Assembly (NCBI GenBank): GCA_027295475.1 | Contig: JAPUKV010000057.1 | Location: forward strand, 1-42,300 | Length of the DNA stretch: 42,300 nucleotides | DNA from: Pseudomonadota bacterium | Lineage (GTDB): Bacteria > Pseudomonadota > Gammaproteobacteria > Woeseiales > Woeseiaceae | Direction of reading: 5' to 3' | Shown: one piece after another, positions 1 to 9,394 of the stretch | Numbering within the stretch: the first letter of the stretch is position 1 | Layout: each line of letters opens with the position of its first letter | Notes under the pieces: model-generated | What the model was told of the DNA's origin: nothing | Seen by the model: only the letters and a program-made list of their open reading frames with translations | Database searches by the model: none | Program-made: the position numbers and the translations under genes

Positions 1-95
1 GACTTGCCCAGGAAGCGCTGGGCCAGATTACCGGCTCGTTCACGAGCGACGACCTGCTTGGGAAAATCTTCTCGACGTTCTGTATCGGCAAATAG
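1..95 (+). CDS. mnmE: MnmE (TrmE) tRNA modification GTPase, C-terminal end only
   Basis: The first bases contain the last 30 codons of an open frame (codons start at base 3, stop TAG at 93-95). The peptide ends in FCIGK, the family's C-terminal signature, whose Cys is essential. Just before it come the typical C-terminal helix residues ([11 protein letters not shown], then DDLLGKIF). MnmE is a GTPase that works with MnmG to add the aminomethyl or carboxymethylaminomethyl group to wobble uridine-34 of certain tRNAs. The rest of the gene lies before the window. The presence of mnmG about 4 kb downstream fits the usual gammaproteobacterial order, with other genes placed between them. The fragment is shorter than 60 residues but the signature makes the call firm. 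Confidence 0.9.
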   Translation, partial: LAQEALGQITGSFTSDDLLGKIFSTFCIGK

Positions 96-133
96 CCTTC
101 TTGGACAACTGCTGCGGGGCTCAGGTCAATGCT

Positions 134-511
134 TCAGTCTACAGGACGATCGGGATGAGTCAGTGACAGCATGTACTCTGTGGTAGCGGCGACCTCACCG
201 GCGGAGAGGGCGGGATCGCCACCCCTGGCGGGCATGTCCAGATAGCCCTCTTTCGCCTGTTCCTCGAGCACTGCTACCCATAACGAAGCTCGGTCTGCCC
301 AGGCCTCCTGGTCGCCCACGGCCGACGCACCATTGAGCCCTGCATCGTGACAACCGGCGCACGCCCTTTCATACGCACATCGGCTGGCCAGCAAATCGCC
401 CGCAGTTGCGGCAGGTGTACTCTGCCCGAAAGGGGCATTTGCGTTATCGGCCGGTGAACAGCCAGCAGCGGCGCCAAAAAAAAGGATCAACAGAAAATAT
501 CGGGACGTCAG
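134..511 (-). CDS. Small class I c-type cytochrome, probable lipoprotein
   Basis: The protein has one haem-binding CxxCH motif (CAGCH) and a later Met in YLDMPARGG that could be the sixth iron ligand, matching the cytochrome c5/c555-like class I family. The N-terminus is hydrophobic and ends at AAAGC, a plausible lipobox, so an envelope-anchored electron carrier is likely. The start is unclear because there is no in-frame ATG. A strong GGAGG (516-520) precedes in-frame CTG codons at 514 and 511, and a TTG lies at 490. I chose CTG 511 (4 bases after GGAGG, 125 aa), which gives the signal peptide an arginine; TTG 490 would give 118 aa. It lies downstream of the NatAB-like genes on the same strand and ends tail-to-tail with mnmE. 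The redox partner is unknown. Confidence 0.72.
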   Translation of the reverse strand: MTSRYFLLILFFGAAAGCSPADNANAPFGQSTPAATAGDLLASRCAYERACAGCHDAGLNGASAVGDQEAWADRASLWVAVLEEQAKEGYLDMPARGGDPALSAGEVAATTEYMLSLTHPDRPVD

Positions 512-579
512 CAGTCCTCCATAAAGGCAGTCTATTCCACGGGGCCTTGCGAGAACAATACAGGATCATCCCTACCGGG

Positions 580-1758
580 CTAACCCAGGAGGCCCTCGCG
601 CCGGTACAGGCGCGCACAAATCAATGTCACGATCCCACCGACAATCAATGTGCCGCTGACCGAGACAATGACGTGCAGCATGTTAACCGGCTCGTTCTTG
701 ATAAGACCAACGAGCAACAGGTGCTGGCTCAGACTCGGGATGAGCATCAGCCCCGTGCTCGGGCGGACCATCAGAATGCTGACGATGAGGATCGGCAGCG
801 TTGGCGCAAGAAGCACCACGCTAAGCCAGGTTTGGGCTTCCTTGAAGCTCTTCGTGAACGATGCCACGAGGGTCATGAGCGAAGCACCGAGCAGAGTAAA
901 CGGCACGAATAACAGAAACGCTTTCGCCACCACAAGCAGCCCGAAGTTCGGCGTCATGCCCAGCTTTTCGAGTGGCACAAATTTCAGCATCACATGGAAC
1001 GATACAAGGCTTAAGCCGAGTGACATGGCCATGAACAGGCACGCGGCAAATATCTTGCCGAAAATCAACTGATCGCGGGTGACCGGCAGGCACAGCAGTG
1101 GCTCCAGGGAGCCGCGTTCCCGCTCTCCGGCGGTCGAATCAATCGCCAGGTTCATGCCGCCGGTCAAAAGCGCGAAGACAAAAAAGTAACTCAGCATGCC
1201 GAGCAACAGGGCAGAGCGTCCGCTCGGGGTGGATACATCGACGACGTCTATGTTCAGGGGACGAAGAACTGTCGGGCTGACGCCCCGGGCCACGAGCCGC
1301 ATCGCTGCAAGCTGCTGATTGTATGAGCGCAGGGCACGCACGGCGCGCCGGGACTGGCGTTGTGCCTGGGTGTTAGCAAGGTCGGAAATGACCTCTACCA
1401 TTGCCGGGACCGTGTCGGCGAGCTGTGCGCCGAAAGTCTCGGGAATGACAAGCACGAGGTCGTGCTCGCCGGTCTTTACCGCTTCGATCGCCGCCGTACG
1501 GTCTGCCGGCGCCGCGCTGATATTGATGTTGTTGCTTGCTAGAAAAGCGATCAGGTTGGGCGCATGCTGCTGGCCGATGACTGGCACATCGAGTGGTTCG
1601 CTGTCATCAGAGAGTGATTGTTTGAGAGAGATGTTGATTACGAACGCAAACAGTATCGGACCGAAAAGCGGGCCCATCAGCAAGGCAGAAAGCAAGGTCC
1701 GCCGATCACGCAGGTTGTCCCGTACCTCTTTCGCAAAAACGGTGCGCAGCGGATTCAT
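580..1758 (-). CDS. ABC-2 type permease, NatB-like
   Basis: A 392-residue membrane protein with the ABC-2 permease layout. A cytoplasmic start (FAKEVRDNLRDRRTLL) leads into one membrane helix, then a large extracytoplasmic stretch (about residues 45-180), then five or so hydrophobic segments including LLLGMLSYFFVFALLTGG. The phrase ERERGSLEPLLCLPVTR is typical of NatB and related exporters. NatAB of Bacillus exports sodium, but many homologues have unknown substrates. Its ATG overlaps the stop of the ATPase gene by four bases (ATGA at 1755-1758), so the two are translationally coupled and almost certainly form one transporter. The substrate is not visible from sequence. Confidence 0.85.
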   Translation of the reverse strand: MNPLRTVFAKEVRDNLRDRRTLLSALLMGPLFGPILFAFVINISLKQSLSDDSEPLDVPVIGQQHAPNLIAFLASNNINISAAPADRTAAIEAVKTGEHDLVLVIPETFGAQLADTVPAMVEVISDLANTQAQRQSRRAVRALRSYNQQLAAMRLVARGVSPTVLRPLNIDVVDVSTPSGRSALLLGMLSYFFVFALLTGGMNLAIDSTAGERERGSLEPLLCLPVTRDQLIFGKIFAACLFMAMSLGLSLVSFHVMLKFVPLEKLGMTPNFGLLVVAKAFLLFVPFTLLGASLMTLVASFTKSFKEAQTWLSVVLLAPTLPILIVSILMVRPSTGLMLIPSLSQHLLLVGLIKNEPVNMLHVIVSVSGTLIVGGIVTLICARLYRREGLLG

Positions 1759-2486
1759 AGCGGTGTGCCAGCCAGGTTGATGGCTTTAACGAAAGCGTCC
1801 TCGAGGTCATCACAGCCCGTTCTGTTCCTGATGCCCTCAGCGCTGTCGTGTAATGCGACCTGCCCCTCGGCAATGATTACGATTTCATCACAGAGCTGTG
1901 CGACTTCCTGCATGACGTGGCTCGAAAATAAAATGCATTTACCGGCAGACCGGAGCTCCCGGATCAAAGCGCGCAGGGAGCGGGTGGCCATGACGTCCAG
2001 GCCGTTACTCGGCTCATCGAGGATGATGTTGCGGGGCTCGTGCACAAGGGCGCGCGCCAGAGCGACTTTTGTTCTTTGCCCCTGCGAAAACCCTTTGGTT
2101 CGCCTGTCGGCGAAATCTCTTATATCGAGTTGCTCGATCACTTTTTGCACGCGCTCGTCGATGATGTCGCAACTCATGCCGTACAGCCTGGCGTAATAAA
2201 CGATGTTTTCTCTCGCCGTCAGATGCGGATACAGGCCCGAGGCGTGCGGCAACGTGCCGATATGGCTGCGAGCTTTCAGGCTTTCGGCGACGACGTCTAT
2301 GCCGTCGATCGTTGCCGAACCCGAATCAGGTTTGAGCACCGTGTACAGAATCCTGAGCGCGGTCGATTTGCCAGCGCCGTTCGGCCCGAGCAAACCGGTG
2401 ACGCGGCCATCCTGTGCTTCGAAGCTGACGCCGTCGAGAGCTTTTATGTCGCCGAAGGACTTGCAAAGGCCCTGTACGGAAATCAC
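1755..2486 (-). CDS. ABC transporter ATP-binding protein, NatA-like
   Basis: A 243-residue ABC ATPase. The Walker A motif GPNGAGKS lies at residues 34-41, the signature region reads FSQGQ and the Walker B reads ILDEPSNGLD. The region after the Walker A (LPHASGLYPHLTARENI) resembles NatA-type ATPases. The frame stays open further upstream, but the homologous part begins at VISVQGLCKSFG. The GTG at 2484-2486 overlaps the stop of the peptidase gene (GTGA), so I chose it as the start. It is the motor for the permease encoded immediately downstream. Sandwiched by two four-base overlaps, it forms a tight three-gene operon with the secreted peptidase. Confidence 0.88.
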   Translation of the reverse strand: MISVQGLCKSFGDIKALDGVSFEAQDGRVTGLLGPNGAGKSTALRILYTVLKPDSGSATIDGIDVVAESLKARSHIGTLPHASGLYPHLTARENIVYYARLYGMSCDIIDERVQKVIEQLDIRDFADRRTKGFSQGQRTKVALARALVHEPRNIILDEPSNGLDVMATRSLRALIRELRSAGKCILFSSHVMQEVAQLCDEIVIIAEGQVALHDSAEGIRNRTGCDDLEDAFVKAINLAGTPL

Positions 2487-3940
2487 GGTTCGGGTCCCGA
2501 GAAGTCGAGAAAGAAGGGCATCGCAAACTGACGTATCAGGCAATCGGCATCGAGATCGGCGACGCTGGCGGCTTCGACAAAGCGGCCCATGACTTCCGGC
2601 ATGCAAGCAGTAGCAGCCTGGCCGTGACCCTGGTTGCGGCCAATCAGGTGCCGCGCGTTGCCGAGAGCCACGGCGGCGAGCTCGGCAAAATGCGGTGGCG
2701 TAACCGGGTCCGCATCACCGGATAGCAAGAGTACGGGCGTGTCGGTAGCCAGCGGCGCTTTGAATTCCGGGTCCAGCACACCGGCTGGCCAGACCGAACA
2801 GATTGCCTCGAGGGCCTCGAGTTGCATCGGGCCGATATAGGTTGATTCGAGCGCCTCCCGGCTGACGCTTTCGGCAGCGTAAAATGGGGCGTCCTCGGTG
2901 CAGACAACAGCGTTGTGCATGCCAATGGCGAGCAAGTCCGACATGCGCTCCACTGCCATAAGAAACTGTGACGCGAGCGGCGCATAATTCCCTATTACGG
3001 CCTCGTGGATCAATAAAGGAATCAGCGCAACCGTGTGCGGGTTGTAGCTCATGAGACGTATCGCACCGGCGAGCTCCGCAGCGCCGAATTGCAGCGTCTG
3101 TGGAACGCCGGTCAGCGGATTGGCCAGATCGACCGAGACTCCGCCGGCCACCAGGCGTTCCTCCAGTACCGCAAACACATCGACGAGCCCCGGGAAGCGC
3201 GCATTACATGCAGTATCTTCCACGCAGCGAGCAAAAATTCTCTCCAGGGCCTTCTGCGCCTCTACGGCGATCCCGGCGCCGAGTGCCAGCTGTGGCGGCA
3301 CGACACCATCGAGGATGACTGTGCGCACAGAGCCCGGGTAACGACGCACATAATGCTGTGCTACCCGCGTGCCGTAGGAGACCCCGTAAAGATTGAACCG
3401 GGGAATGCCGAGCGCGATACGCAAAGCTTCCAGATCGCCGACGGCAACACTGGTCGTAAAAAACTCAGGCCTGTAAGGCAGCGCTTCGAGACAGTCCTCG
3501 GCCGCAGCGATGGTTTGTTCGGTCGTTAATTGACCCGCCACGATCTCATCGCCGATATCGCATTCCATGCGCGCTGAGTTACCCGTCCCGCGTTGATCGA
3601 GCAACACGATATCTCGTGTGCGTCGTATTTGCTCGAAGGCATGTGACAGCAGCGCATAGAATTCTATGGTCGACTGACCGGGACCACCGGCAATCGGAAC
3701 AAAAGCGTCGGGCTCCGGCTCCAGGCTCAGGGCCGGCACGACCGCGACACTCAAATAAAGCAGGGGTGAATTCTTGTCCGACGGGTCTTCATGTCTTTCG
3801 AGGGTTCCGCAGCGCGCCGTGATCCCGCGAAAGCCGGCACCGCCGCTGATGCGACACTCCTCGAGAACGAGATTGGCCGCCGCCGCCGGCAGGGTGCAAA
3901 TCGCGCACAGCGCGGCTGTCAGAGTAAAACGTGGTCTCAA
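2483..3940 (-). CDS. Secreted alpha/beta-hydrolase, S33 / TAP-like peptidase
   Basis: 485 residues with a Sec-type signal peptide (cleavage probably after AAAA near residue 22). The oxyanion region GGPGQS is at 85-90, DQRGTGNS at about 115-122 and the nucleophile elbow GVSYG has Ser188. The C-terminal part has LLSGDADPVTPP (the catalytic Asp region) and GHGQAA (the catalytic His). This is the layout of the proline iminopeptidase / tripeptidyl-aminopeptidase-like group, with a TAP-like C-terminal domain. It probably removes N-terminal residues or short peptides from substrates in the periplasm. Cysteines are numerous, consistent with an oxidising compartment. It is the first gene of the operon with the NatAB-like transporter, overlapping by GTGA, and is divergent from mnmG. 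The precise substrate is unknown. Confidence 0.85.
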   Translation of the reverse strand: MRPRFTLTAALCAICTLPAAAANLVLEECRISGGAGFRGITARCGTLERHEDPSDKNSPLLYLSVAVVPALSLEPEPDAFVPIAGGPGQSTIEFYALLSHAFEQIRRTRDIVLLDQRGTGNSARMECDIGDEIVAGQLTTEQTIAAAEDCLEALPYRPEFFTTSVAVGDLEALRIALGIPRFNLYGVSYGTRVAQHYVRRYPGSVRTVILDGVVPPQLALGAGIAVEAQKALERIFARCVEDTACNARFPGLVDVFAVLEERLVAGGVSVDLANPLTGVPQTLQFGAAELAGAIRLMSYNPHTVALIPLLIHEAVIGNYAPLASQFLMAVERMSDLLAIGMHNAVVCTEDAPFYAAESVSREALESTYIGPMQLEALEAICSVWPAGVLDPEFKAPLATDTPVLLLSGDADPVTPPHFAELAAVALGNARHLIGRNQGHGQAATACMPEVMGRFVEAASVADLDADCLIRQFAMPFFLDFSGPEP

Positions 3941-4086
3941 GCTGTCGTCCCATGGTGCCCGGCGCCGCTATGTGAGCAGCGCCGCTATCTTCCAAGCTCC
4001 ACGAAATTAAGTAAAGCATTATGGCGCCGCGTGCGCCCCCGCATTAGAATGGCCCGCCTCGTATTGCTCAATTTTTAACCAGCGTC

Positions 4087-5988
4087 ATGAACACCGAAAT
4101 CGATGTCATTGTGATTGGCGGCGGCCACGCCGGAACGGAAGCGGCACTCGCTGCCGCACGGTCCGGTGCGCGCACGCTTCTTATTACGCAGAACATCGAA
4201 ACGCTTGGACAGATGAGTTGCAATCCGGCCATCGGCGGCATTGGCAAGGGACACCTGACGAGGGAAATCGATGCAATGGGCGGCGCGATGGCGCGGGCGA
4301 TCGACCAGGCCGGGATACAGTTTCGTACGCTGAATGCGAGCAAGGGCCCAGCCGTCAGGGCGACCAGGGCGCAGGCGGACCGACAACTCTACCGCCAGGC
4401 CATACGCAGCATGCTGGAGAACCAGCCTGGCCTGTCTTTGTTCCAGCAGTCGGTGGAGGACCTGATCGTTGCCGGCGATCGGGTTGCCGGTGTCGTGACA
4501 GGTCAGGGTCTCAAGTTCTACGCGAAAACAGTTGTTCTGACGGTCGGTACGTTTCTGGGCGGCCGCATTCTCATCGGCAGCACGGAACACGCCGGAGGTC
4601 GCGCCGGCGATCCGCCCGCAAATCTGCTTGCCGCGCGTTTGCGTGAAATGCCCTTTCGCGTTGCCAGGCTGAAGACCGGGACGCCACCGCGACTCGATGG
4701 CAGGACAATTGATTTCAATGTAATGACACCGCAGCCGGGCGACGAACCGCGACCGGTGTTTTCTTTTACAGGAACGCGCAGCGATCACCCGGAGCAGGTC
4801 CACTGTCATATCACCGGGACAACGGAAGAGACACACGACATCATTCGCGGCTCGCTCGGGCAGTCGCCGATGTTCATGGGAATCATCGAGGGCGTCGGGC
4901 CGCGCTACTGTCCGTCGATCGAAGACAAGATCGTTCGTTTCGCCGACAGGACGTCTCACCAGGTCTTCGTTGAGCCGGAGGGCCTGCGCACCCGCGAGGT
5001 TTATCCGAACGGCATTTCAACGAGCCTGCCCCATGCAACGCAGCTGCGCTTCGTGCGCTCGATACCGGGCTTTGAAAACGCGCGCATCACGCAGCCGGGT
5101 TACGCGATAGAGTATGACTATTTCGATCCGCGTGATCTTCGACCGACACTCGAAACACGATTTGTGTCGGGCCTTTATTTCGCCGGGCAGATAAACGGCA
5201 CCACGGGTTATGAAGAAGCCGGGGCTCAGGGGCTGCTGGCCGGCATTAATGCGGCGCGCCGTGCGCAAGACCTGGAGGAATGGTACCCGTCGCGTCATGA
5301 AGCGTATCTCGGGGTATTGATCGATGACCTGATCACTCGCGGAGTCAGCGAGCCGTACAGGATGTTCACCAGCCGCGCTGAGTACCGACTCTCGCTTCGC
5401 GAAGACAACGCCGATCTGCGACTGACGCCGGTCGGGCGTGAGCTTGGGCTCGTCGATGATGAACGCTGGCGAATCTTCGAAACCAAGCGCGATGCTGTTG
5501 CACAAGAGCAGCGGCGGTTGGCCAGGCAGTTTGTGCGCAATGCCGATCTGAATGCGGCAGACAAAGAGATTCTCGGCGGGAATCTGCAGCGGGAATGTTT
5601 CGCGGCGGATTTGTTGCGTCGCCCGGAGCACAGCTACCGGGATATCGCCAGGCTTTCCCCGGTCGGGGGCGCGCATTGGGACGATTCGATCGGCATCGAA
5701 CAGCTTGAGCAGATAGAGCTGCAAGTCGAGGTGCAGGCCAAGTATCAGGGCTATATCGAAAGACAGCAGCGAGAGATTGAGCGGCACGCGAAGCAGGAGT
5801 CGCTGAAACTGCCCGCTGACCTCGAGTACTCGAATGTGACGGGCTTGTCGACCGAAGCCAGGCAGCGCCTCGAGAGCACGAGACCCGCAACGCTGGGCCA
5901 GGCGTCACGGCTGGAAGGCATGACACCTTCTGCTGTTGCCCTCCTGCTCATCCATCTCAAGAAGCGCCAGATGAAAAAATCGGCGTGA
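4087..5988 (+). CDS. mnmG: MnmG (GidA), tRNA uridine 5-carboxymethylaminomethyl modification enzyme
   Basis: 633 residues, close to the 629 of E. coli. The N-terminal FAD-binding fold reads [19 protein letters not shown]. It is followed by the family signature around [18 protein letters not shown] and the [13 protein letters not shown] block. The C-terminal helical domain that contacts MnmE ends with [17 protein letters not shown]. With MnmE it uses FAD and methylene-tetrahydrofolate to modify the wobble uridine of tRNAs reading two-codon family boxes. The ATG at 4087 agrees with the family N-terminus; there is no strong Shine-Dalgarno before it. Its stop overlaps the start of the peptide-binding-protein gene, an unusual attachment. 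Upstream, 3941-4086 separates it from the divergent peptidase and should hold both promoters. Confidence 0.97.
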   Translation: MNTEIDVIVIGGGHAGTEAALAAARSGARTLLITQNIETLGQMSCNPAIGGIGKGHLTREIDAMGGAMARAIDQAGIQFRTLNASKGPAVRATRAQADRQLYRQAIRSMLENQPGLSLFQQSVEDLIVAGDRVAGVVTGQGLKFYAKTVVLTVGTFLGGRILIGSTEHAGGRAGDPPANLLAARLREMPFRVARLKTGTPPRLDGRTIDFNVMTPQPGDEPRPVFSFTGTRSDHPEQVHCHITGTTEETHDIIRGSLGQSPMFMGIIEGVGPRYCPSIEDKIVRFADRTSHQVFVEPEGLRTREVYPNGISTSLPHATQLRFVRSIPGFENARITQPGYAIEYDYFDPRDLRPTLETRFVSGLYFAGQINGTTGYEEAGAQGLLAGINAARRAQDLEEWYPSRHEAYLGVLIDDLITRGVSEPYRMFTSRAEYRLSLREDNADLRLTPVGRELGLVDDERWRIFETKRDAVAQEQRRLARQFVRNADLNAADKEILGGNLQRECFAADLLRRPEHSYRDIARLSPVGGAHWDDSIGIEQLEQIELQVEVQAKYQGYIERQQREIERHAKQESLKLPADLEYSNVTGLSTEARQRLESTRPATLGQASRLEGMTPSAVALLLIHLKKRQMKKSA

Positions 5989-7607
5989 TGGCGGCAAGGC
6001 AGAAACGGGCGATCCGCGTCGCGATAATCCTGCTGGTCTGCGCATTCGCCGCGTTCATATACCTGAGCGCAACCGGGCCACAAGGCGGTACCGGGACTGT
6101 TCTGCGCCGGGGCAACGGGCCGGAGCCCGAATCTCTGGATCCGCACAAGTCCCGCAGCATTCAGGCAGCCGATGTCCTCCGGGATATCGGCGAGGGGCTG
6201 GTCGGGTATGCGCCAGACGGCGAGTTGATCGCGGCGGCAGCCGAGAAATGGGAAGTCTCCGAGGACGGCCGACAATACGACTTCTGGCTGAGGCCGGCTG
6301 CCCGGTGGTCAAATGGGGACACGGTGCTCGCCGAGCATTTTGTCTTTAGCTTCCGGCGGCTCGTAAATCCGGAAACGGCTGCGTTTTATGCTCAGGCGCT
6401 CGAGGACATCGAAAATGCGGCAGAGATCATTGCCGGCAACAAGGCAATAGACAGCCTTGCCGTTGAAGCGGTGGAGAAATTTCATCTCCGTATCAGACTG
6501 AGAAACGCGACGCCCTATTTTCTGGGCCTGCTGACGCATCCAAGTGCGTTTCCTGTACATCCCGCATCCGTCGGGGAGTATGGGGACGCGTTTGCCAAAG
6601 CAGGCAAGTTGATCTCGAATGGCGCCTATAAACTCGACTCTTGGGAATTGGGCTCGGTCATACACTTGAGCCGGAATGTTCACTATTGGAACAATGCCGG
6701 CACGACCATAGACAAAGTAAATTTTTACGTAACGCCTGAACCGCAGGTTGAACTCAACCGTTATCGCGCCGGTGAACTCGATATGACGGCAACAGTGCCT
6801 CCCGAAGCATTTGCCGCCCTCCGGCAAGAGCGGCCGGAGGAGTTACGTGTCGCAGCTTATCTTGGCGTCTACTACTATGGTCTGAACGTGACCCGGGCGC
6901 CATTCAAGGACAACCCGGCACTGCGGCAGGCGCTGTCCATGGCGATCGACCGCGAGGTATTGACGGAAAAAATTATCGGGCGCGGCGAGGAGCCCGCGTA
7001 TAGCTGGGTGCCGCCGGGCGTCAATAATTACAAGGCGATTCGCCTGCCGTATGCCGCCATGACGCCGGCAGAACGTCATGCGGCTGCGAGGCGTTTATAT
7101 AAGGAATCGGGTTATGACGAAAAAAATCCGCTTGAGGTGGAGATTCGCTACAACACGTCGGATACACATCAACGCATTGCGCTGGCGATTCAGTCGATGT
7201 GGCGGGAGACACTCGGTTTCGAGGCCAGGTTAATCAACGAGGAGTTCCAGGTACTCCTTGCCAACATGCGCAACAGGGAAATAACGCAGGTATTTCGCTC
7301 GAGCTGGACGGGCGACTACAACGACGCGCACACTTTCTTGCAGGTGTTGCAAGGCGGGAACCCGTCGAACATGAGCGGTTACGCGAGTGAGGAGTATGAT
7401 TCCCTGATGCGGCGTGCGGCGGAGCAGGCAGACCCCTCCCGGCGCCGGCTTTACCTCGAGGAAGCGGAGCGCGTGCTGTTGGCAGACCACCCGGTCATCC
7501 CCATCTACTTCTATGTCAGCAAGCACCTGGTCAAGCCGCGTGTTCGTGGCTGGGGAGACAATGTGCTGGATTACCATTACAGTCAGCATCTGAGTATCGC
7601 CGAATAA
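5988..7607 (+). CDS. oppA: Oligopeptide ABC transporter substrate-binding protein, OppA-like
   Basis: 539 residues of the SBP_bac_5 family, which captures peptides in the periplasm. The N-terminus is basic (ARQKRAIR) followed by one hydrophobic helix, without a good lipobox (the only Cys is in LLVCAF), so it may be membrane-anchored or cleaved rather than a lipoprotein. Family features include GNGPEPESLDPHK near the start, LAEKW-like AAEKWEVSEDGRQY, and ALSMAIDREVLTEKI in the middle. The mnmG stop TGA overlaps this ATG by one base (TGATG). A GTG three bases earlier is an alternative. It heads a complete Opp-type transporter (next three genes), so translation of the whole set probably depends on mnmG. 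Confidence 0.92.
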   Translation: MAARQKRAIRVAIILLVCAFAAFIYLSATGPQGGTGTVLRRGNGPEPESLDPHKSRSIQAADVLRDIGEGLVGYAPDGELIAAAAEKWEVSEDGRQYDFWLRPAARWSNGDTVLAEHFVFSFRRLVNPETAAFYAQALEDIENAAEIIAGNKAIDSLAVEAVEKFHLRIRLRNATPYFLGLLTHPSAFPVHPASVGEYGDAFAKAGKLISNGAYKLDSWELGSVIHLSRNVHYWNNAGTTIDKVNFYVTPEPQVELNRYRAGELDMTATVPPEAFAALRQERPEELRVAAYLGVYYYGLNVTRAPFKDNPALRQALSMAIDREVLTEKIIGRGEEPAYSWVPPGVNNYKAIRLPYAAMTPAERHAAARRLYKESGYDEKNPLEVEIRYNTSDTHQRIALAIQSMWRETLGFEARLINEEFQVLLANMRNREITQVFRSSWTGDYNDAHTFLQVLQGGNPSNMSGYASEEYDSLMRRAAEQADPSRRRLYLEEAERVLLADHPVIPIYFYVSKHLVKPRVRGWGDNVLDYHYSQHLSIAE

Positions 7608-7616
7608 TAGAGCCTG

Positions 7617-8540
7617 ATGCTGCGATTTGCCTTGCTGCGACTCCTGTGGGCAATTCCCACTTTGTTGCTCGTGATTGTCCTCGCGTTTCTCATGGTACAC
7701 GCGGCGCCTGGCGGGCCCTTCGATGCAGAACGCGCTCTGCCGCCGGAGATCGAGGCAAACATCGCCAGGGCCTATCATCTTGACGAGCCATTGCCGCAAC
7801 AGTTCGTCCGGTATCTCGGTGGCGTCTTAAGGGGAGACTTCGGGCCGTCATATCGTTATCGCGACTACAGCGTGTCGGAACTGATTGGCAGGGCCATTCC
7901 CGTCTCGATGAAACTTGGTGTTCTCGCGATGGCGCTCGCCGTCCTTGCCGGCGTTAGCTTTGGAACACTGGCCGCGCTACGGCAGAACTCTGTACTCGAC
8001 AGGTTGACGATGGGTCTGGCAATAACCGGAATCTCGATTCCGGTATTTGTCGTTGCGCCCTTGTTTATTTTGTTCTTCGCTGTGAAATTGCAGTGGCTGC
8101 CGGCCAGCTGGAGCGGAAGCACAAGTGCCTGGCGCTTCCTGCTGCCGGTTATTGCACTCGCGTTGCCGCAGGTCGCGTACATTGCCCGCCTGACACGCGC
8201 CAGCATGATCGAAGTACTGGGCAGCGATTTCATTCGCACCGCGAGAGCACAGGGACTCGGGACGGTGGCGATTATCCGTTACCACGCCATGAAACCGGCG
8301 ATGTTGCCTGTGTTGTCCTACATGGGGCCCGCTATTGCAGCAATATTGACGGGTTCCGTCGTCGTCGAAGAAATATTCGGTATCCCCGGAGTTGGGCAAT
8401 TCTTTGTGCGCGGCGCGCTTAACCGCGATTACACGCTGGTGCTCGGCATCGTAATCTTCTACGCGGCGCTCGTGATTCTCTTAAACCTTATCGTCGATGT
8501 GCTTTATGGCTTCCTCGACCCGAGGATTCGTCATCGATGA
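7617..8540 (+). CDS. oppB: Oligopeptide ABC transporter permease, OppB-like
   Basis: 307 residues with the OppB layout. One membrane helix at the N-terminus (LLWAIPTLLLVIVLAFLM) is followed by a periplasmic stretch containing APGGPFDAER, then five more helices. The EAA-type cytoplasmic loop that docks with the ATPase reads ARAQGLGTVAIIRYHAMKPA. The protein ends with the typical LYGFLDPRIRH. It forms the inner-membrane channel with the OppC-like partner. It starts 9 bases after the binding-protein stop and overlaps the next gene by four bases (ATGA at 8537-8540). Substrate range cannot be read from the permease. Confidence 0.93.
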   Translation: MLRFALLRLLWAIPTLLLVIVLAFLMVHAAPGGPFDAERALPPEIEANIARAYHLDEPLPQQFVRYLGGVLRGDFGPSYRYRDYSVSELIGRAIPVSMKLGVLAMALAVLAGVSFGTLAALRQNSVLDRLTMGLAITGISIPVFVVAPLFILFFAVKLQWLPASWSGSTSAWRFLLPVIALALPQVAYIARLTRASMIEVLGSDFIRTARAQGLGTVAIIRYHAMKPAMLPVLSYMGPAIAAILTGSVVVEEIFGIPGVGQFFVRGALNRDYTLVLGIVIFYAALVILLNLIVDVLYGFLDPRIRHR

Positions 8541-9394
8541 ACGCCGGGCTTGTTCTATCGCGGATCTGGAAAGAGATACGACGGTCGAGGTCGATCACGA
8601 TATGCGGCGGCATTCTTGTTTTCGTCGCGGTGCTGGCTGTACTGGGGCCGCTCATAAGCCCGCACAGTTATCTGACCACGGACTTCGATGGCCGCCTCAT
8701 CGCACCGACGCTAAGTAATTTTCATGTCTTCGGCACCGATGATCTCGGCCGTGACCTGTTCGTACGTACGCTTATGGGTGGGCAAATTACGCTGCTGGTT
8801 GCCGTCATTGCCAGTATTGTCAGTCTCGTGATCGGCGTCGCGTACGGCGCGGTTGCCGGTTACGCCGGCGGCCACATCGACACGATCATGATGCGCGCTG
8901 TTGATGCGTTATACGCGTTGCCCTTCATTTTTCTGGTCATCCTGTTGATGGTGGTGTTCGAGAGAAATTTCTTATTGATCTTTGTGGCGATCGGAGCAAT
9001 AAACTGGCTCGATATGGCGCGTATCGTGCGCGGCCAGACAATCAGCCTTAAACAGCGCGAATTCGTCGATGCGGCGAAAATAATCGGCGTGCCCGCGTGG
9101 AGAATTATCTTCCGGCACATCACGCCGAACCTGCTGGGTGTTGTGATTGTTTACGTGACGCTGACGATTCCACAGGCGATTCTCGTGGAATCATTTCTCA
9201 GTTTTCTCGGACTCGGCGTTCAGGAGCCGCAGACTTCCCTTGGCGCACTGGTAAATGGCGGGGTCAGCCAGATGGAGCGCGCGCCCTGGATGCTATTCAT
9301 ACCTGCCGTGCTGCTGGCAGTGGTCCTGCTGTGCTTCAATTTTTTGGGAGACGGATTGCGGGACGTTTTCGATCCGAGGCAGGAGGCTAAATGA
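8537..9394 (+). CDS. oppC: Oligopeptide ABC transporter permease, OppC-like
   Basis: 285 residues. An N-terminal helix (ILVFVAVLAVLGPLISP) is followed by the OppC hallmark HVFGTDDLGRDLFVR near residue 60, then a five-helix permease core. The ATPase-docking loop reads DAAKIIGVPAWRIIFRHITPN and the tail has LGDGLRDVFDPR, both standard for OppC/DppC. It pairs with the OppB-like permease. The gene is translationally coupled on both sides by ATGA overlaps (8537-8540 and 9391-9394). Confidence 0.93.
   Translation: MNAGLVLSRIWKEIRRSRSITICGGILVFVAVLAVLGPLISPHSYLTTDFDGRLIAPTLSNFHVFGTDDLGRDLFVRTLMGGQITLLVAVIASIVSLVIGVAYGAVAGYAGGHIDTIMMRAVDALYALPFIFLVILLMVVFERNFLLIFVAIGAINWLDMARIVRGQTISLKQREFVDAAKIIGVPAWRIIFRHITPNLLGVVIVYVTLTIPQAILVESFLSFLGLGVQEPQTSLGALVNGGVSQMERAPWMLFIPAVLLAVVLLCFNFLGDGLRDVFDPRQEAK

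Noticed and set aside
406..912. Plus-strand frame of 168 codons across the cytochrome and NatB-like genes
   Set aside because: Opposite to two supported genes; low-complexity, Arg/Gln/His-rich translation without any motif.
4045..4050. TAGAAT as -10 box for mnmG
   Set aside because: One base from consensus, but no -35 at a suitable distance and no extended -10; evidence too weak to annotate.
4075..4959. Long minus-strand open frame (294 codons) opposite mnmG
   Set aside because: It lies wholly antisense to a certain gene, has no family features, and has the composition expected of a shadow frame in GC-rich DNA. The same holds for the minus-strand frames at 5017-5787 and 29442-30215.
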